Positions 54,611 through 63,410 of a stretch of 64,000 nt of DNA are shown here, in pieces. The translations under genes and the position numbers were made by a program. Numbering within the stretch: position 1 is the first letter of the stretch; every line of letters starts with the position of its first letter. Origin of the DNA: Shinella lacus (GTDB lineage: Bacteria; Pseudomonadota; Alphaproteobacteria; Rhizobiales; Rhizobiaceae); assembly GCF_010994755.1 (NCBI RefSeq), contig NZ_WHSB02000016.1, positions 62,001-126,000 of the forward strand, in the 5' to 3' direction. The notes under the pieces are model-generated. The model searched no databases. It was not told where the DNA came from and was given only the letters and a program-made list of their open reading frames with translations.

Positions 54611-55264
54611 TCATCCCCCCTCCTTCCGGCTGAGCAGCCCCGCGTCCTCGAGCGCCTCGACGTCGGGCAGGTCGCGCAACGTCTGCAGACCGAAGGCCGA
54701 GAGAAACTGTCTTGTCGTCACATAGGTGTAGGGTGCACCCGGCGTCGGGCTGCGCGGACCGGAAGCGAGGAAGCCGGCATTGCGCAGGCTGGCGATCGTG
54801 TCGCGACCGACCTCCTTGCCGAAGATTTTCGACAGGTCGCCGCGGGTGATCGGCTGGAAATAGGCGATCGCCATCAGCACCATGGCGTCGAAATCGGACA
54901 GCGACGGCGCCGCACTCCGCGTCGAGGCCTGCGACGCCCTAATCGGAACGGCGAAACGCGAACGCGTTCGGTGCTGCCAGCCGCCGGCGACGAAGACGAT
55001 CTCATAGGGCCGGTCACGGAGTTCTTCCTGCAGGTCATCGATCAGCAGGTCGATACTGCAGTCCTTGCCGAGGACACGGGCTAGCGTCTCCCGGCCAACC
55101 GGCTCGGCAGCGGCAAAGTTTACCGCCTCGACCCGCAGCATCCATTCGCGCCAGCGCAGCTCCAGTGGCAGATCCGACAGCTCCCGATCCAACAAGCGTT
55201 CGCGTGCGTCCTTCGTCCGAGACGTTCGTGTTTTGCCCGCAGCCTCCGTTTCAGCCATCGTCAC
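54611..55264 (-). CDS. scpB: ScpB-like winged-helix protein
   Basis: 217 residues related to ScpB, the winged-helix subunit of SMC-kleisin complexes: [65 protein letters not shown] and [23 protein letters not shown]. The second winged helix is well preserved. Plasmid-borne ScpB-like genes with DUF1403 and an integrase form a recurrent rhizobial block; whether it joins the chromosomal condensin is unknown. It starts 4 bases inside the DUF1403 end. Confidence 0.85.
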   Translation of the reverse strand: MTMAETEAAGKTRTSRTKDARERLLDRELSDLPLELRWREWMLRVEAVNFAAAEPVGRETLARVLGKDCSIDLLIDDLQEELRDRPYEIVFVAGGWQHRTRSRFAVPIRASQASTRSAAPSLSDFDAMVLMAIAYFQPITRGDLSKIFGKEVGRDTIASLRNAGFLASGPRSPTPGAPYTYVTTRQFLSAFGLQTLRDLPDVEALEDAGLLSRKEGG

Positions 55265-56223
55265 AATCCATAGATTCGGAACGCGCTGCGGCCGGACAAT
55301 TCGCGCACGGCGCCAAAGCCTTCCAGCCGGTCGAACAGCCGGGTCGCCGCCCAGCGCGAGAGATTGTTGCCGGGCGCCGAGGCAGCCACGGCGTCCTCTT
55401 CGAGCAATTTAGCGATGACGGCGCCGGCGCCCTTGGTGCGAACCTTTGGCATCGCGGCGCGCAGCGTCTCCGCGCGGCGCGCAATCTCGCCGGCGGTGCG
55501 CAGGGCACCGCCTGTTGCCTCGGTGAGGGCGAGGCAGACGGCCCGGGCAAAGGCCGGTTCCCGCGGGTGCACGCGGCCCCTGCCCCCAAGCGTCTTGAAG
55601 GCCGGCCCATAGCGCTCGGCCATCAGCAGCGGCACGGCAAAATCCCATGTCAGCAGCGTGGCGATCAGCATGTCAGCAAGCGCCCAGGCCAGCGATTCGG
55701 CATCCGGGCGCGCAGCATAGATGGCGCTCACCAGGTCCGCCGCGGCAAGCGGCGCGGGACGGCCGGATTGCAGCGCGTCGTCGGCGTGGTCGACGACCGC
55801 GGCCAGCCGGTCGTCCCAGGCCAATTCCAACAGATCGGCAAGCTCGGCCACCGCTTTCGAGGAGAAAGCGGGTTTTCGGGTGGAAAGCCTTTTGGTGGCC
55901 AAAAACACCTTTCCGGCCGGGCCGGGATCGTCGCCAGCAGCCGTCCGCAAGAGCGCATCCCGCAACGCGGGCTCGTCCTCGCTGCGGCCCATCAGCCGGA
56001 CTGCGACGGCAGCACATTTCAGAGCCTGGCGCGCGCGCCAGCAGCCGGCCCAGACGGGTGCAGAGCGGACAAGATCGTCCAGTGATTTCAGAGCGATGCC
56101 GGCGGCGAAGGCGGCAGTGAGTTCGTCCGGCTCGCGGCCACGCGGCAGGGTCCAGCCAGGCAAGGCAGTGGAGAGCACCGGCGCCGCGGCGAGAGGGGTG
56201 ATGGGCGAATCCATGGCCGCCAT
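55261..56223 (-). CDS. DUF1403 family protein
   Basis: 320 residues of DUF1403, a mostly helical family found on rhizobial plasmids: [26 protein letters not shown]-like helices and [18 protein letters not shown] are landmarks. The function is unknown. It is the first gene of the leftward DUF1403-ScpB-like transcript and divergent from the integrase, with a GCGGTTTA inverted repeat between them. Confidence 0.85.
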   Translation of the reverse strand: MAAMDSPITPLAAAPVLSTALPGWTLPRGREPDELTAAFAAGIALKSLDDLVRSAPVWAGCWRARQALKCAAVAVRLMGRSEDEPALRDALLRTAAGDDPGPAGKVFLATKRLSTRKPAFSSKAVAELADLLELAWDDRLAAVVDHADDALQSGRPAPLAAADLVSAIYAARPDAESLAWALADMLIATLLTWDFAVPLLMAERYGPAFKTLGGRGRVHPREPAFARAVCLALTEATGGALRTAGEIARRAETLRAAMPKVRTKGAGAVIAKLLEEDAVAASAPGNNLSRWAATRLFDRLEGFGAVRELSGRSAFRIYGL

Positions 56224-56237
56224 CCTATAATGGGTGC

Positions 56238-56270
56238 GCGGTTTATGCTATATATTGCGACGTAAACCGC
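56238..56270. promoter_or_regulatory. inverted repeat between DUF1403 and integrase genes
   Basis: GCGGTTTA (56238-56245) and TAAACCGC (56263-56270) form a perfect 8-bp inverted repeat around 17 AT-rich bases, midway in the 100-base divergent spacer. It could be the operator that coordinates both directions or a recombinase-binding site. Confidence 0.5.
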
Positions 56271-56323
56271 ACAGCTTGTCTTTGCTCTATAATGATTGAT
56301 AAACTTGGCTTATCGGACGTAAA

Positions 56324-57433
56324 ATGATAGCCTCCCGAACCATGGAAAATCCTCCGGCAAAACCGCCCGAAATCGACGAAATCCCCTCCCCCGGCCCGCG
56401 CGACCTCGTCATATCGACGGCCGCGTCCCCGCCGGCGGCGCGGCTGGAAGCCCTCGTTGCGACCGCGACGGCCTATGCCAACGCCGCCAGCTCGGAAAAC
56501 ACGTGCGACGCCTACGCCAAGGACTGGCGGCATTTTACCGCCTGGTGCCGCCGCGAAGGTTTCGACCCGGCTCCGCCATCGAGCCAGGTCATCGGCCTCT
56601 ATATCAGCGCCTGTGCCTCGGGCACCGCCGCCGGCGACGCGAAGCGCGGTTCCCCTGCTCTTTCCGTCGCGACGATCGAGCGCCGTCTCTCCGGTCTCGT
56701 CTGGAACTTTACCCAGCGCGGCATGCCGATGGATCGCGCCGACCGGCATATCGCGACGGTGCTCGCCGGCATTCGCCGAAAGCACGGAAAGCCGCCGCGG
56801 CAGAAGGAGGCCGTGCTGGGCGACGACATCAAGGCGATGATCGACACGCTCGGCCATGATCTGCGCGGGCTGCGCGACCGCGCCATCCTTCTTCTCGGCT
56901 TCGCCGGCGGCCTGCGGCGCTCCGAGATCGTCGGTCTCGATATTGTCCGAGACGATCAGAGCGACGGCCATGGCTGGATCGAGATTTTCCCGAACCAGGG
57001 TGTCCTCGTCACATTGCGCGGCAAGACCGGCTGGCGTGAGGTCGAAGTCGGCCGCGGCGCCGCCGACAACACCTGCCCCGTGGCAGCGCTCGAGCGCTGG
57101 ATCCGCTTCGGCAAGATTGCGCGCGGCCCGCTCTTCCGGCGCATCTTCAAGGACAACAAGACCGTCGACGTCGAGCGCCTTTCCGGCAAGCATGTCGCCC
57201 GCCTGGTTAAGCAGACGGCCTTAGCCGCCGGCATCCGCGCCGATCTTCCCGATGGCGAGCGCGTGCTCCTGTTCGCCGGCCACTCGCTGCGCGCCGGTCT
57301 TGCCTCGTCGGCCGAGATCGAGGAGCGTTACGTGCAGAAGCAGCTGGGCCATACCTCGGCGGAGATGACGCGCAAATACCAGCGCCGGCGCGACAGGTTC
57401 CGCAATAACCTCACCAAGGCGTCGGGGCTCTGA
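56324..57433 (+). CDS. tyrosine recombinase/integrase
   Basis: 369 residues. The SAM-like N-terminal domain (about 45-150) has SSENTCDAYAKDWRHFTAWC. The catalytic domain shows the first Arg in GFAGGLRRSEIVGLD, H-x-x-R in FAGHSLRAGLAS, His in QKQLGHTSAEM and the nucleophile Tyr in TRKYQRRRDRF, so all key residues are present. It probably resolves or integrates the plasmid. ATG 56342 is an alternative start. Confidence 0.93.
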   Translation: MIASRTMENPPAKPPEIDEIPSPGPRDLVISTAASPPAARLEALVATATAYANAASSENTCDAYAKDWRHFTAWCRREGFDPAPPSSQVIGLYISACASGTAAGDAKRGSPALSVATIERRLSGLVWNFTQRGMPMDRADRHIATVLAGIRRKHGKPPRQKEAVLGDDIKAMIDTLGHDLRGLRDRAILLLGFAGGLRRSEIVGLDIVRDDQSDGHGWIEIFPNQGVLVTLRGKTGWREVEVGRGAADNTCPVAALERWIRFGKIARGPLFRRIFKDNKTVDVERLSGKHVARLVKQTALAAGIRADLPDGERVLLFAGHSLRAGLASSAEIEERYVQKQLGHTSAEMTRKYQRRRDRFRNNLTKASGL

Positions 57434-57469
57434 TCGGCCGCAGCCGGCTGAAAGAGCCCTCCCCTGCTG

Positions 57470-57817
57470 TCAGGCGGTCTCGTTCGGCCGCGTGTCTTGA
57501 AACCGCTCGTGCTGCGGACCGTCGAGAACAACGGCGTCGAAGTTCTCGCAGGATCTGACCTGAAGACGCAGCGGGATGTTGTTGCCGGCCCCGATCTGGT
57601 TCATCAGCCAGCCGACACAATGGGCTTCTTCTCCCGGAGGATGCTTATGGCAGGCCATGGCCCGACCCGTACCCACCAGCGATCCGGGCGCCGCGATGGT
57701 GCTGGCCAGAGAGCGATGCAGCGTCTCGCTGTAGCCGTGCGGGATATCGTGGGGGTTCGTGGAGACCTTCCAAGGACATTTCGCACATTGCCTGACGCGC
57801 TTCAGTTTCCAGCTCAT
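57470..57817 (-). CDS. DUF6283 family protein
   Basis: 115 residues. The Cys-rich signature QCAKCPWKVSTNPHDIPHGY, then MACHKH and AHCVGWLMNQIGAGNNIPLRL identifies DUF6283. Conserved Cys and His suggest a metal site. The function is unknown; members are frequent on plasmids and phages. It converges on the integrase. Confidence 0.82.
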   Translation of the reverse strand: MSWKLKRVRQCAKCPWKVSTNPHDIPHGYSETLHRSLASTIAAPGSLVGTGRAMACHKHPPGEEAHCVGWLMNQIGAGNNIPLRLQVRSCENFDAVVLDGPQHERFQDTRPNETA

Positions 57818-58183
57818 CCCGATTCCGATCCTTCGTGATGGCTCGATTTACAGCCCTGCGCTCGATCATCCAACCCAATTCGACCGCAGAAGGGTATCCG
57901 GCGTCCCCCTCCCCTACTCCAACATGGGGCGGGAAAGGTACAATTCGGGGACCAGATTTTTCGCTTAGCGCTTCAATTGAAATCGGGAAGTAAAAGCGAC
58001 AATAGGTATCAATGTCGTGCTCGATTGAACAGAGTTCCGTCGGTGCTCCCTTTGGCGACCATAACCATTGGATTTCCGGGGTTTCCGCCTCGCTTGCATG
58101 CGAAAGCAGCAGCCTAGAGACGTTTACAAACGTTCGGTTATCCTCGTGCGGTGGACTTGAACAGAGGTCTTGCCGGCGGCCTC
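57818..58183. other. intergenic stretch with no supported gene
   Basis: Only short overlapping frames without ribosome sites or domains. The right end holds the repeated sites before the Fic gene. Confidence 0.4.
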
Positions 58184-58246
58184 ATATGTCGATAGATTCC
58201 GATTCCATCGACATATTCTGGCGACATGTCGTCGCCATCGACATAT
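58184..58246. repeat. three ATCGACATAT sites upstream of fic
   Basis: The 10-mer ATCGACATAT occurs at 58207-58216 and 58237-58246 and in inverted orientation at 58184-58193. Between the two direct copies lies GGCGAC-N5-GTCGCC (58219-58235). The last copy ends 36 bases before the Fic start, so these look like operator sites for autoregulation. Confidence 0.6.
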
Positions 58247-58282
58247 CCGGCGCCAAGATGAGCCGGAAAAGGCTGTTTCCGC

Positions 58283-59374
58283 ATGGCGTTTCAACCTGAT
58301 CGCGCTTTCAACGATCTTCCGGCTCTCCCGCCGACGCAGGATATCGAAACCAAGGCTGTGCTGAAAGCCTGTATCGAGGCACGAGCGGCGCTGGCCGAAT
58401 TGAAGGCCTCCGGGCGGCTTATTCCAAATCAATCGGTGTTGATCAACTCGATCCCGCTCCTCGAGGCGCAGGCGAGCTCGGAGATCGAGAACATTGTCAC
58501 GACGACCGATCGTCTGTTCCGGTTCGCCAACGAGGCCGGGAATTCTCCGGATTCAGCGACGAAGGAAGCGCTGCGCTATCGAACCGCCCTCCACCAGGGT
58601 TTCGCCATGCTGAACGAGCGCCCGGTGTCGATCGCGATGGCTGTGGCGGTCTGCCGGACCATCAAGGGTGTCGATCTCGACATCAGGGCAACGCCTGGGA
58701 CCGCCTTGCTCAACGACGCGACCGGAGAGATTATCTACACGCCGCCGGAAGGCCGCGCCGTGCTCCTGGATAAGCTTTCAAACTGGGAGCGGTATATTCA
58801 CGAGGCAGAGGACATCGATCCGCTCGTCCGGCTCGCCGTCATGCATTACCAGTTCGAGGCGATCCATCCGTTCACCGATGGCAACGGCCGCACCGGCAGG
58901 GTGCTCAACCTGCTCTATCTCGTCGACAAGGGGCTTCTTGACATTCCGGTACTCTACCTGAGCCGCTACATCATCGGCAACAAACGCGCCTACTATGACC
59001 GGCTGCTGCGGGTTACGACCGACGCCGCGTGGGAGGACTGGATCCTCTACATGCTGGAGGGCATCCGAGAAACCGCCTTGTGGTCGAGCGCGAAGATCCA
59101 CGCTATCCGTGACCTTCTCGATGAAACCGGCGCCCGTATCCGCCGAGATCTGCCCAAGATCTATTCGCGCGAACTCGCCGAGGTGATTTTCGTCAACCCC
59201 TATTGCCGGATCGGCGACCTCGTCTCGGCCGGAATCGCAAAGCGCCAGGCCGCGTCGGTCTATCTCAAGGCTCTCGTCGATGACGGTCTCCTGAGAGAGG
59301 CAAAGGCCGGGCGGGAAAATCTCTACATCAATCCCGCGTTGATCGACCTGCTGACGGCGGATCGTAGGCAATGA
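58283..59374 (+). CDS. fic: Fic-family AMP-transferase
   Basis: 363 residues. The active-site motif HPFTDGNGRTGR (195-206) is intact. An N-terminal inhibitory motif SSEIEN (65-70; S/T-x3-E-G/N) places it in class II, where the inhibitory helix is in the same chain. Residues about 295-355 form a winged helix (CRIGDLVSAGIAKRQAASVYLKALVDDGLL). It probably AMPylates a host protein and may bind its own operator. It overlaps the serine recombinase start by 4 bases (ATGA). Confidence 0.93.
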   Translation: MAFQPDRAFNDLPALPPTQDIETKAVLKACIEARAALAELKASGRLIPNQSVLINSIPLLEAQASSEIENIVTTTDRLFRFANEAGNSPDSATKEALRYRTALHQGFAMLNERPVSIAMAVAVCRTIKGVDLDIRATPGTALLNDATGEIIYTPPEGRAVLLDKLSNWERYIHEAEDIDPLVRLAVMHYQFEAIHPFTDGNGRTGRVLNLLYLVDKGLLDIPVLYLSRYIIGNKRAYYDRLLRVTTDAAWEDWILYMLEGIRETALWSSAKIHAIRDLLDETGARIRRDLPKIYSRELAEVIFVNPYCRIGDLVSAGIAKRQAASVYLKALVDDGLLREAKAGRENLYINPALIDLLTADRRQ

Positions 59375-60276
59375 CCCGCTCTCCCTCCGGTCGCCTGATT
59401 GGTTATATCCGCGTTTCGACGGACGAGCAGGCGACAGAAGCGCAGGAAATCGAATTGCGTTCGGCCGGCTGCAGCATCATCGTTCAGGAGCATGGATCCG
59501 GCGCATCGCGCGCTCGGCCGGCGCTGGCGAAGCTCCTCCGCGAGATCTCCGCCGACGACACGCTGGTCGTCGTCCGCCTCGACCGTCTGGCTCGCTCCGT
59601 CAGCCATCTTCTCGCGGTGATAGAGGAGCTGGGCGAGCGGAATGCGCATTTCCGTTCTTTACGGGACCCTATCGACACGACCACGCCGCAAGGCATGTTT
59701 TCTCTCCAGGTCCTCGGCGCTGTCGCCCAGCTCGAACGCGCTTTGATTTCCGAGCGAACCAAGGCGGGCATCCGTGCGGCGAAATCGAAGGGCAAGCGGC
59801 CGGGCAACCCCGGCATTCGTGAACGCGAGCCCGAGATGCTCGCCAAGGTGACCGCGGCCCAGAAGGAGGCCTACGGAAAACGTATCCAAGTGTCGCTCAA
59901 CCAGTGGCTTCCGACGGTAAAGCGTATGCGGCCGGATCATACCTGGGACGAGATCGCCCGCATGCTGAAGCAGCGAGGGAGCGACTGGACAGCTGAGCGC
60001 CTCCGTCGCGCGGTGAAATGGTTGGTCACGGAGCACCTTGCTGATCCAGGGCTGCTCAAGAAGTCCCCTGCCCGGCCGCCAGAAGATCGCTTGATGAGCC
60101 TCGTCGCCGGAATCCATTCGTCAGATCCAGACCTGACGATTAGAGAGATCGCCACCCAGCTTGAACGGCTCCATGAGCGGACGCCCCGCGGCGGGACGAG
60201 ATGGGCGCCATCCTCCGTAAAAAATCTTCTCGACCGCGCAAAGCGGATTGGCCTCGTTGACACTGGCATTGAGTAG
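59371..60276 (+). CDS. serine recombinase (resolvase/invertase family)
   Basis: 301 residues. The catalytic domain begins LIGYIRVSTDEQATEAQEIEL with the nucleophile Ser in RVST, and has VVVRLDRLARSVSHLL and GAVAQLERALISERTKAGI. The C-terminal 130 residues are longer than in simple resolvases and contain helix-turn-helix-like repeats (TWDEIARMLKQRG; TIREIATQLERL). It is coupled to fic. Such enzymes resolve cointegrates or invert DNA; no res site was identified. Confidence 0.92.
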   Translation: MTRSPSGRLIGYIRVSTDEQATEAQEIELRSAGCSIIVQEHGSGASRARPALAKLLREISADDTLVVVRLDRLARSVSHLLAVIEELGERNAHFRSLRDPIDTTTPQGMFSLQVLGAVAQLERALISERTKAGIRAAKSKGKRPGNPGIREREPEMLAKVTAAQKEAYGKRIQVSLNQWLPTVKRMRPDHTWDEIARMLKQRGSDWTAERLRRAVKWLVTEHLADPGLLKKSPARPPEDRLMSLVAGIHSSDPDLTIREIATQLERLHERTPRGGTRWAPSSVKNLLDRAKRIGLVDTGIE

Positions 60277-60336
60277 CGGGCAAAGCTCGGCCTCACACTG
60301 GTCAACCGCAAGCGCCGTCCAAGGGAAGATGAAACC

Positions 60337-60546
60337 GTGGAAACCGTCACGATCGAAAGCCGCTCCGATTTCGCGCAATGGGCGATCGAACGCGCCACCG
60401 CCATCATAGCTGAACAAGGCGGCAATCTTGCTATGGCTGCTCGCGGGGGCGATGATAGCAGGGTCGCGGAAAGCGCCAACGCGCTCGGCCAGGCAATCGT
60501 CGATGCTCTGCTTGAAGTCTTCGACGGCCTCGTTCCGCAGGAGTAA
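60337..60546 (+). CDS. small hypothetical protein
   Basis: 69 residues from GTG 60337: SDFAQWAIERATAIIAEQGG and VAESANALGQAIVDALLEVFDGL, helical and acidic. AAGGGAAGA lies upstream. I recognise no family. It follows the recombinase by 60 bases. Confidence 0.45.
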   Translation: METVTIESRSDFAQWAIERATAIIAEQGGNLAMAARGGDDSRVAESANALGQAIVDALLEVFDGLVPQE

Positions 60547-60598
60547 ATCAGCAACGGGGTCTTCGGCATTCGGCGTGGTTCTCACTCCGAACTTCACG

Positions 60599-60775
60599 CT
60601 ACGCCGTTTTCATGTCCGGGCCAGCATTCGCACGCGTCGACGCCATGATCATCGGCCCGAGGTTGAATTCGCCGGACGTCGCCTTGCGCGTAAAATCACG
60701 GAGGTCGCCGCCGGAGGGTGTGATGTGCCCTACGCTTTTTAAGGATGCACGAGACAGCAGTGGCGATGTTCTCAA
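60599..60775 (-). pseudogene. decayed 3' end of a second repC gene
   Basis: The minus strand gives VENIATAVSCILKK and, after a frameshift, GGDLRDFTRKATSGEFNLGP followed by MIMA. This matches the RepC C-terminus (intact gene: NAAVAVACILERN, GGYLRNLTHRCEIGEFSIGP). It lies downstream of, and in the same orientation as, the intact repC. Only the last 60 codons remain. Confidence 0.75.
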
Positions 60776-61019
60776 CTTCAACAGAACGCAGACGTCCTGA
60801 AATCCTGAGGGATTAGCGCAAAGCGTCGCCCGCACCACGACCGTCGCGTCTATGACATTCCCTCAGCTCCATTTGGCCGCCAATTCCACCAAATAGGCCG
60901 AGCTATCGCGCCAACACCAAGCAAGCCGAGATATCGTTCCCCGTCGTCAAGTCCGAGCACTTTGACGGTTCCCCAAAGGTCGCGAGAGAATAATTCTTTA
61001 CGATCAATAGTTTAGTGCA
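60776..61019. other. spacer between the repC remnant and parS
   Basis: No gene is supported. It may hold further degraded repC sequence, but nothing recognisable. Confidence 0.4.
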
Positions 61020-61035
61020 GTTTGCAGCTGCAAAC
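61020..61035. promoter_or_regulatory. parS: parS centromere-like site
   Basis: GTTTGCAGCTGCAAAC is a perfect 16-bp palindrome fitting the repABC parS consensus GTT-N4-GC-N4-AAC. It lies 4 bases beyond the repC stop codon, one of the usual positions. It should bind RepB for plasmid partition. Confidence 0.82.
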
Positions 61036-61039
61036 ACCG

Positions 61040-62260
61040 TTAACCGGCTCTACGCTGGCCGTCGCTCCTCGCATTCAGCAATGCCATAAGCATCGGACCG
61101 ATAGAGAATTCGCCAATCTCACACCGATGTGTCAGATTTCGCAAATATCCACCCGCGGAATTAATCATGTTGTTTCGCTCCAAGATGCACGCGACAGCTA
61201 CTGCCGCGTTCTCTGCCCCCATTATCTCGCACGCATCTTGGTACGCCGACGGACTCACCCCCATCATCGAGCGAACTACCACAGCAGCCGACATAAGATC
61301 ACGCCAGCTGGCAATAGCGCCATTTGGACCATAGTCGCAAATTTCTGGGCAAGCCCTTAACACCAAGCCAAGTGGAAACGACTTCAATTGCGAGCGCTGC
61401 GGCTCAATATTATCGCTGAGATTGCCGCCCCGCTCTTTTCCTGAGCGAGGTTCAAATTCAAAAAAGGATTCGGTTTTTGAATTCTGTATGTGCTGCTCAA
61501 TAGGAGCATGATTGATGCTAGGATTCGCGTCATTCTCATTATCTTCCAAGAGATTGAGAGCTTCCTCCTTCAGCATTCGCATCTCCTCCAAGAGTTCCCT
61601 GACTTCGGTCACCGTCGGGGATCTCGGAATTCGCTGGACCAGCGCTAAGTACGTACCCTCAATCAACGACCAATTTCCTGGTGCCTCCTCCTCCAATGCT
61701 GCTGTGATAAGCTTCCTCACGTCGCGTCGGCAAATCGTCAGGCTTTCCTTGGCTCTCCTCAATGCAGCCCGCTCAGCCATGACTTCTTGCGCCATTGTGG
61801 CCAGTTCGCCGGCGCGGACGAGCAAAGGAGAAAGGTCGAAGCCAAACGCCGATTCAACGGACCCAGATTTGTCCTTCCTAGCGTAGCGCTTTCCATTGGC
61901 GCTATCTTTCCGAATGATCAAACCTGCGTCCACAAGCAAAGCCAGATGTCGGCGCATTGTTGAGTTCGGCATACCGTGAGCACGCAGGGATAGCTGCATG
62001 TTTGAGGGAAATACGATCAATTGCGCATCCGGGCGGAATTCACTCTCCGGATAGAAGCTTATCAGTGCATCAAGGACTGCTACACTGTTTGAGTGAATGC
62101 CAAGGAGCGTCATTGCTGCCGACGCGTCTCGAAGCACCTTCCACTTGTCGACCGACCTCTCTGCTGCCTTACTCTCGGACACAGCTCGCTGTCGTCGAAT
62201 TTCGGCAAGCGATACCGATCGCCGTCCAAACGGCGTTGAAATATTCCCGGTTTCCATCAT
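61040..62260 (-). CDS. repC: replication initiator RepC
   Basis: 406 residues of the repABC-type initiator. The N-terminal winged-helix part begins STPFGRRSVSLAEI and includes LLGIHSNSVAVLDALISFYP, FPSNMQLSLRAHGMPNSTMRRHL and GKRYARKDKSG; the C-terminus is YLRNLTHRCEIGEFSIGPML. RepC is essential and limiting for replication, and the origin lies inside the gene, probably the AT-rich stretch near 61435-61560. Translation is controlled by the antisense RNA upstream. Confidence 0.96.
   Translation of the reverse strand: MMETGNISTPFGRRSVSLAEIRRQRAVSESKAAERSVDKWKVLRDASAAMTLLGIHSNSVAVLDALISFYPESEFRPDAQLIVFPSNMQLSLRAHGMPNSTMRRHLALLVDAGLIIRKDSANGKRYARKDKSGSVESAFGFDLSPLLVRAGELATMAQEVMAERAALRRAKESLTICRRDVRKLITAALEEEAPGNWSLIEGTYLALVQRIPRSPTVTEVRELLEEMRMLKEEALNLLEDNENDANPSINHAPIEQHIQNSKTESFFEFEPRSGKERGGNLSDNIEPQRSQLKSFPLGLVLRACPEICDYGPNGAIASWRDLMSAAVVVRSMMGVSPSAYQDACEIMGAENAAVAVACILERNNMINSAGGYLRNLTHRCEIGEFSIGPMLMALLNARSDGQRRAG
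61435..61560. other. oriV: probable replication origin inside repC
   Basis: This part of repC is clearly richer in A/T than its flanks (TTCAAATTCAAAAAAGGATT and nearby runs). In studied repABC plasmids the origin is an AT-rich island in the central part of repC. Assigned by position and composition only. Confidence 0.45.
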
Positions 62261-62317
62261 TCTTCACCTGTCAGCAGGCAAAAGAAATTTGTTCGCCAAA
62301 AAAGGCGCCTAAGACTC

Positions 62318-62346
62318 TTGACGGAGATTCCCGGAAATGCGATTCT
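62318..62346 (+). promoter_or_regulatory. promoter of the antisense RNA
   Basis: TTGACG (62318-62323) and GATTCT (62341-62346) are separated by 17 bases and point rightward, opposite to repABC. Transcription would begin near 62352. Confidence 0.6.
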
Positions 62347-62351
62347 GAGCT

Positions 62352-62409
62352 TGCTTAGAGAACAGAACAGGGCTTCCGAGACGGCGACGTTTTGGGGCTC
62401 TTTTCTTTT
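62352..62409 (+). ncRNA. antisense RNA (ctRNA, incompatibility determinant) in the repB-repC spacer
   Basis: A region of about 58 bases complementary to the repC leader ends in a stem GGGCTTCC...GGGGCTC (with wobbles) followed by TTTTCTTTT, a Rho-independent terminator. Position, size and orientation match the ctRNA that limits RepC synthesis and sets incompatibility in repABC plasmids. Confidence 0.75.
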
Positions 62410-62414
62410 GCGGT

Positions 62415-63410
62415 TTAAGCTTCCTTCTTCCTCTGATTTGCAGCTTCATGCGCCTCAAAGAGCGCCGGCAACTGGTTGAGCACGAAGGCCGCGAATGCTG
62501 GCGTCGCCTTCTTGTCGATCGTGATCTCGAGTTTTGACTTACTATTCTTCACCTGAGCCAGTCGGCCACCATCGGAGGTCGACATGACATCGGGAAGGCC
62601 CCGTTCAACGCGACGGGGCCTCAGGTGGGCCAAAGTCTGCTTGAAGCGTTCTTCTGAGGACAAGCCTGCGAGCGAGCGGGCATGATTGACCAAATCGACC
62701 CCACCATCTTGCGTCTTAGCAACCAAGTCACTTAGCTGTTGCCAACTGGGCCGCCCGACGCCTGGCGCCGGGCCAATCGCTTCGATGAGTTCAAGCGGAA
62801 GAGCGTCGACGAGTTGTAGCATGATTGAGAGGGTACTCTTGTCGATCGACAGGGACGACATGATAATCTCACGTGAAAACCTCTCCCTCAGGCGTCCCGC
62901 AAAGCGGGCTTTCTCGATAAATGAGAGATCTTCGCGCTCATTGTTTTCCTGTCCTTGCGCAATTACCAACTCCTCGTCGGAAAGAGCGCGCACCACAGCC
63001 TTCACTGGCAGTTCAAGTTCACGGAGTGCGCGATGGCGTCGATGACCGAACGCGACCTGATATCGTCCGGCCTGATCGGGATGCGGTCGGACGAGAATCG
63101 GGACTTGCTGTCCTTGCTCTCTGATGGAAGCCTTTAACCCGTCGATATCACCTTCCATGCGGTCTTGAACAAATGAGGGCTCGATCAGGTCGGCCTCCAG
63201 CTCAACGACAGACTGGCCCTCTGCCAGCTTCCGTTCAATTTCATTTGCGCGGCGACTCCTATCGTTGAGATCGCCAAGCGTCTTCGTGACCGCAGCCATT
63301 GGTTTCGATTTCCCGGCATCCAAAAATGGTCTCGGGTGAGGGGGCGGCGCGGCGCTTGCTTCTTGCTTGCTCTCGGTATGCAGAGATGAGAGGAGGTTTT
63401 TCCGGCTCAT
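62415..63410 (-). CDS. repB: partition protein RepB (ParB family)
   Basis: 331 residues. The ParB N-terminal domain has LIEPSFVQDRMEGDIDGLKASIREQGQQVPILVRPHPDQAGRYQVAFGHRRHRAL, including the GHRR motif of the CTP-binding pocket. A helix-turn-helix follows (REIIMSSLSIDKSTLSIMLQLV). It binds parS and works with RepA. It starts 4 bases inside the repA end (ATGA), so the two are translationally coupled. Confidence 0.95.
   Translation of the reverse strand: MSRKNLLSSLHTESKQEASAAPPPHPRPFLDAGKSKPMAAVTKTLGDLNDRSRRANEIERKLAEGQSVVELEADLIEPSFVQDRMEGDIDGLKASIREQGQQVPILVRPHPDQAGRYQVAFGHRRHRALRELELPVKAVVRALSDEELVIAQGQENNEREDLSFIEKARFAGRLRERFSREIIMSSLSIDKSTLSIMLQLVDALPLELIEAIGPAPGVGRPSWQQLSDLVAKTQDGGVDLVNHARSLAGLSSEERFKQTLAHLRPRRVERGLPDVMSTSDGGRLAQVKNSKSKLEITIDKKATPAFAAFVLNQLPALFEAHEAANQRKKEA

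Noticed and set aside
60121-60597. 158-codon minus-strand frame
   Set aside because: It overlaps the serine recombinase 3' end and the small plus-strand gene, with no domain and no ribosome site.
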